Position numbers and translations under genes: made by a program | In this document: piece by piece, positions 62,058-64,000 of the stretch | Layout of the letters: each line of letters begins with the position of its first letter | How positions within the stretch are numbered: the first letter of the stretch is position 1 | Source: Myxococcus guangdongensis | GTDB taxonomy: Bacteria > Myxococcota > Myxococcia > Myxococcales > Myxococcaceae | DNA length: 64,000 bases | Direction of reading: 5' to 3' | Assembly: GCF_024198255.1 (NCBI RefSeq) | Contig: NZ_JAJVKW010000018.1 | Span: 122,615-186,614 of the forward strand | Notes under the pieces: model-generated | What the model was told of the DNA's origin: nothing | The model's input: the letters and a program-made list of their open reading frames with translations, nothing else | The model's database searches: none

Positions 62058-63511
62058 CGACTGCTTCCCTTCGTGAACTTCATGGGGACGTCGTAGCGCT
62101 TCATACGGGAAGCGACAATGTTCAGGGCCTCATTCCGCGTCAACATGCGCCCAGCTTCGACCTCAGCTTCATGCAGAGCCTCCATGATCATCCGGCTCCA
62201 CTCTCCGGGCCACGTGCGTCCCAGCTTCCAGTTTCCTCCTCCGTGAATCGCCTCGTGGTGAGACCGCTCCAATCGGACACAAAAGTTGTCGATGTCCATG
62301 TCGCCCTTGAAGCCTCGCGCTTCGAACCACTCACGGTGCTCCTTCGGCATGACGTGGTGCTTCGGTGCCTCGGACATGCCCGCACCTGCTCTGCCCGTCA
62401 CGTGCATGCCTCGCACCTCGGGACTGTCACCCAGCGCCTCTCGCACGCCCTCGGGCAGGTCCTGGTGCGCCTGCGCCATCATCACCTGCCCACCGTGGAT
62501 GCGGACCGCGGCGCTCACGACCGGAAGCGAGATGACACCCGCCTGCACCAGCCGCCGCATCATCTCCACCCACTCCGCGGAGACGACCAGTTGCGAGCCC
62601 GCCATGACGCCCCCCGAGCTCATCACGAGCCCCATACCGAGCGTCGCGGGCGCCGCTGGGGGCGGCCGGGGTAGCGACATCTTCAGCGTGGAGACCAGGG
62701 CCAGCATCTCCATCACCTGCACCGCCACCATCACCTTGCCGCCCACCTCCATCGCCGAGCGCGCGTCCCTGTGAATCGTGTCGAACTCGTGACTCAGCCT
62801 CCCCATCAACTCGGGCATCTCGGCCGCAGCCACCTCGACGCGCTCGGGGTCGCCTGACGCAAGCTCCTTCAGCGCGGGCTCCATCAAGCCCTGCACCCGG
62901 TGCAGGTCCGCGAACAGCCTCTCCGTGCCGTACATGGGACAGTCCCGCAGCAAGGCATCAGCAAGCTGGAGGAAGTCCACCCATGTGGCCAGCAGCAGGG
63001 CTCCGAACATCGCGCCTTGGAGTCGCGGCCCCGCCATGCGCAGGACGCCCAGCTCCATGTCCGAGTCCTCCACCTCCGACGCGACTCCCGCCAGCGCGGT
63101 GGCACTCCCCAGCACTTCTCGCAGCCACGCCCGTTGATTGGCACCGTGGTCGAGATAGCGCGTGAAGGCCCCACCCAGACTCCGACCCCCACGAGCAGAT
63201 GAACGCGATGCGAGCTGGGAGCGCATGGCCTCGCTGCGCTCCATGGACTGCTTCACCTCGTCAATCGCCTTGAGCACCGCTCGTCGCGCGAGGGCGACCT
63301 GCGGCCCCCTACCTGCCCCGACTTGTGTCGCTTCGACCCTGGATCCCACGTGACGCCAGAGTGGATTCCCACCTCTTGGCCCCGAGTTGGAGGGCGACGG
63401 AGGCCACCCCACACGCGACTCCTGGTGCAACGCACCGCCACGTCCAGGCGCGTAGGGAGTTGAGACGCATCCCGAGGCCAGCAGCCCCCACAGTAGGGCC
63501 TCAGCGCGCAT
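62054..63511 (-). CDS. TIGR02269/DUF2380-type lipoprotein with HNH-like C-terminus (SitA-like toxin candidate)
   Basis: 485 aa from the ATG at 63511. Lipobox LASGC puts Cys at residue 15. Residues about 60-300 are helical, including hydrophobic stretches (MVAVQVMEMLALVSTLKM) that may help membrane passage. SPEVRGMHVTGRAGAGMSEAP is followed by the C-terminal ~100 residues with HHVMPKEHREWFEARGF, FCVRLERSHHEAIHGGG and WPGEWSRMIMEA. This His-rich pattern resembles an HNH/treble-clef nuclease. The family is expanded in Myxococcus. As a lipoprotein toxin it would fit transfer by outer-membrane exchange. Overlaps the upstream gene by 11 bp and the partner by 4 bp. Confidence 0.82.
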   Translation of the reverse strand: MRAEALLWGLLASGCVSTPYAPGRGGALHQESRVGWPPSPSNSGPRGGNPLWRHVGSRVEATQVGAGRGPQVALARRAVLKAIDEVKQSMERSEAMRSQLASRSSARGGRSLGGAFTRYLDHGANQRAWLREVLGSATALAGVASEVEDSDMELGVLRMAGPRLQGAMFGALLLATWVDFLQLADALLRDCPMYGTERLFADLHRVQGLMEPALKELASGDPERVEVAAAEMPELMGRLSHEFDTIHRDARSAMEVGGKVMVAVQVMEMLALVSTLKMSLPRPPPAAPATLGMGLVMSSGGVMAGSQLVVSAEWVEMMRRLVQAGVISLPVVSAAVRIHGGQVMMAQAHQDLPEGVREALGDSPEVRGMHVTGRAGAGMSEAPKHHVMPKEHREWFEARGFKGDMDIDNFCVRLERSHHEAIHGGGNWKLGRTWPGEWSRMIMEALHEAEVEAGRMLTRNEALNIVASRMKRYDVPMKFTKGSSR

Positions 63512-64000
63512 GGTCCACCCCCAGGCCCACCGACGCGAAAGCCCCAGGCCGCAGCGTCCCTTCCGACGTGGGGAACAGCAGCGTGCCACTCGTCCCCATC
63601 GCGTAGAGCCTCCCACCCAGGAACCTCCAACGGAGCTCCGCCGCGCCCAGATAGCGCGCTCCGGGCTTCCCAGCTCCGACCGCGAGGCCCTTCAGTCCTA
63701 CTTCCAGGGCGCGCTCGAAGAACTGCATCGCCACGCGGCCATCCACATCGACGCGGCCCCAGGTGAACGCCTCCACGCCGAGCGACAGCCTCAAATTCCT
63801 GCGAAGCCCTCCGTCATGGACGGCATCCCACTTCACCTCCGCCTCACCGAAGGCGGAGTGACCCTCCGGAAAGGTCGCCTCCGCGAGCGGTACGGGCTCG
63901 GGCCCCACTGCCTGGAAGCGCGCCAGCTCGTAGTCCGCGCCGAAGAAGCCTTGCCGGAATCCACCGTGCTGACGTCGCGCCTCCAGCCGGAGCCGCAGAT
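63501..64000 (-). CDS. Beta-rich accessory protein upstream of the lipoprotein toxin, 5' end outside window
   Basis: Frame open to the window edge, so at least 166 codons; the start lies beyond 64000. The visible part is made of alternating hydrophobic/polar strands (RNLRLSLGVEAFTWGRV, VAMQFFERALEVGLKGLAVG, YLGAAELRWRFLGGRLYAMG), ending LRPGAFASVGLGVDHAR. The pattern suits an outer-membrane-associated beta-barrel or lipocalin-like protein. Its stop overlaps the start of the toxin-like gene by 11 bp. By position it corresponds to the accessory SitB of SitBAI loci, but sequence identity to SitB cannot be shown here. Confidence 0.65.
   Translation of the reverse strand, partial: LRLRLEARRQHGGFRQGFFGADYELARFQAVGPEPVPLAEATFPEGHSAFGEAEVKWDAVHDGGLRRNLRLSLGVEAFTWGRVDVDGRVAMQFFERALEVGLKGLAVGAGKPGARYLGAAELRWRFLGGRLYAMGTSGTLLFPTSEGTLRPGAFASVGLGVDHAR

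Overview
This window is high-GC (about 70 percent by eye), densely coded chromosomal DNA. The gene content is typical of the Myxococcaceae (Myxococcus, Corallococcus, Pyxidicoccus or a close relative). Pointers are many secreted or lipid-anchored Cys-rich proteins, two sigma54 activators with FHA/GAF or TPR sensory parts, a PEGA Ser/Thr kinase, orphan PAS/GAF histidine kinases, an FG-GAP lipoprotein, an LVIVD lipoprotein, and a TIGR02269/DUF2380-type lipoprotein with its small partner. I see no rRNA, tRNA, CRISPR array or intact insertion sequence. Genus assignment is inference.

Layout. 1-8.6 kb: a 5'-truncated thermolysin-type protease and a secreted Hint-domain protein. Facing them is a four-gene minus-strand operon of secreted proteins that includes a Hint-less paralogue of the Hint protein. 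A divergent HEAT-repeat/beta-rich pair follows. 8.6-16.6 kb: an LVIVD lipoprotein, a tandem array of about 50-bp repeats, and a minus-strand run of PAP2 phosphatase, histone-deacetylase-like enzyme, hexapeptide acyltransferase and PAS-GAF-PAS histidine kinase. 16.6-29.5 kb: a PNPOx-like protein, an unknown protein, small membrane proteins, ExbD/TolR, a PEGA kinase coupled to a TPR/membrane protein, two Cys-rich lipoproteins, an FHA-GAF sigma54 activator, a succinate-semialdehyde-type dehydrogenase and a coiled-coil membrane protein. 29.6-45 kb: an unusual sigma54 activator with an N-terminal HTH, a dyad-rich intergenic region, heme A synthase, an osmoprotectant ABC pair, lipoproteins, DUF4142, an M43 protease, a hydrolase, a beta-helix lipoprotein and an OmpR/EnvZ-type two-component operon. 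45-56.7 kb: a seven-gene operon built around a thioester alpha-2-macroglobulin, matching the enterobacterial yfaP/T/A/S/Q set, followed by two tandem beta-helix paralogues. 57-64 kb: a VOC protein, a cupin, unknowns, DUF1579, a degenerate PilT-like ATPase, and a three-gene toxin/immunity-like lipoprotein locus running off the window end.

How the genes work together. Most operons are translationally coupled through ATGA or TGATG overlaps. The most coherent systems are the A2M operon and the 61.6-64 kb lipoprotein locus. The A2M operon combines a predicted periplasmic protease trap with a PBP-like/SpoIID-like composite and an NlpC/P60-like protein, which suggests envelope defence linked to peptidoglycan. 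The 61.6-64 kb locus has the arrangement accessory, lipoprotein with an HNH-like C-terminus, small cytosolic partner. It resembles the myxobacterial SitBAI kin-discrimination toxins delivered by outer-membrane exchange.
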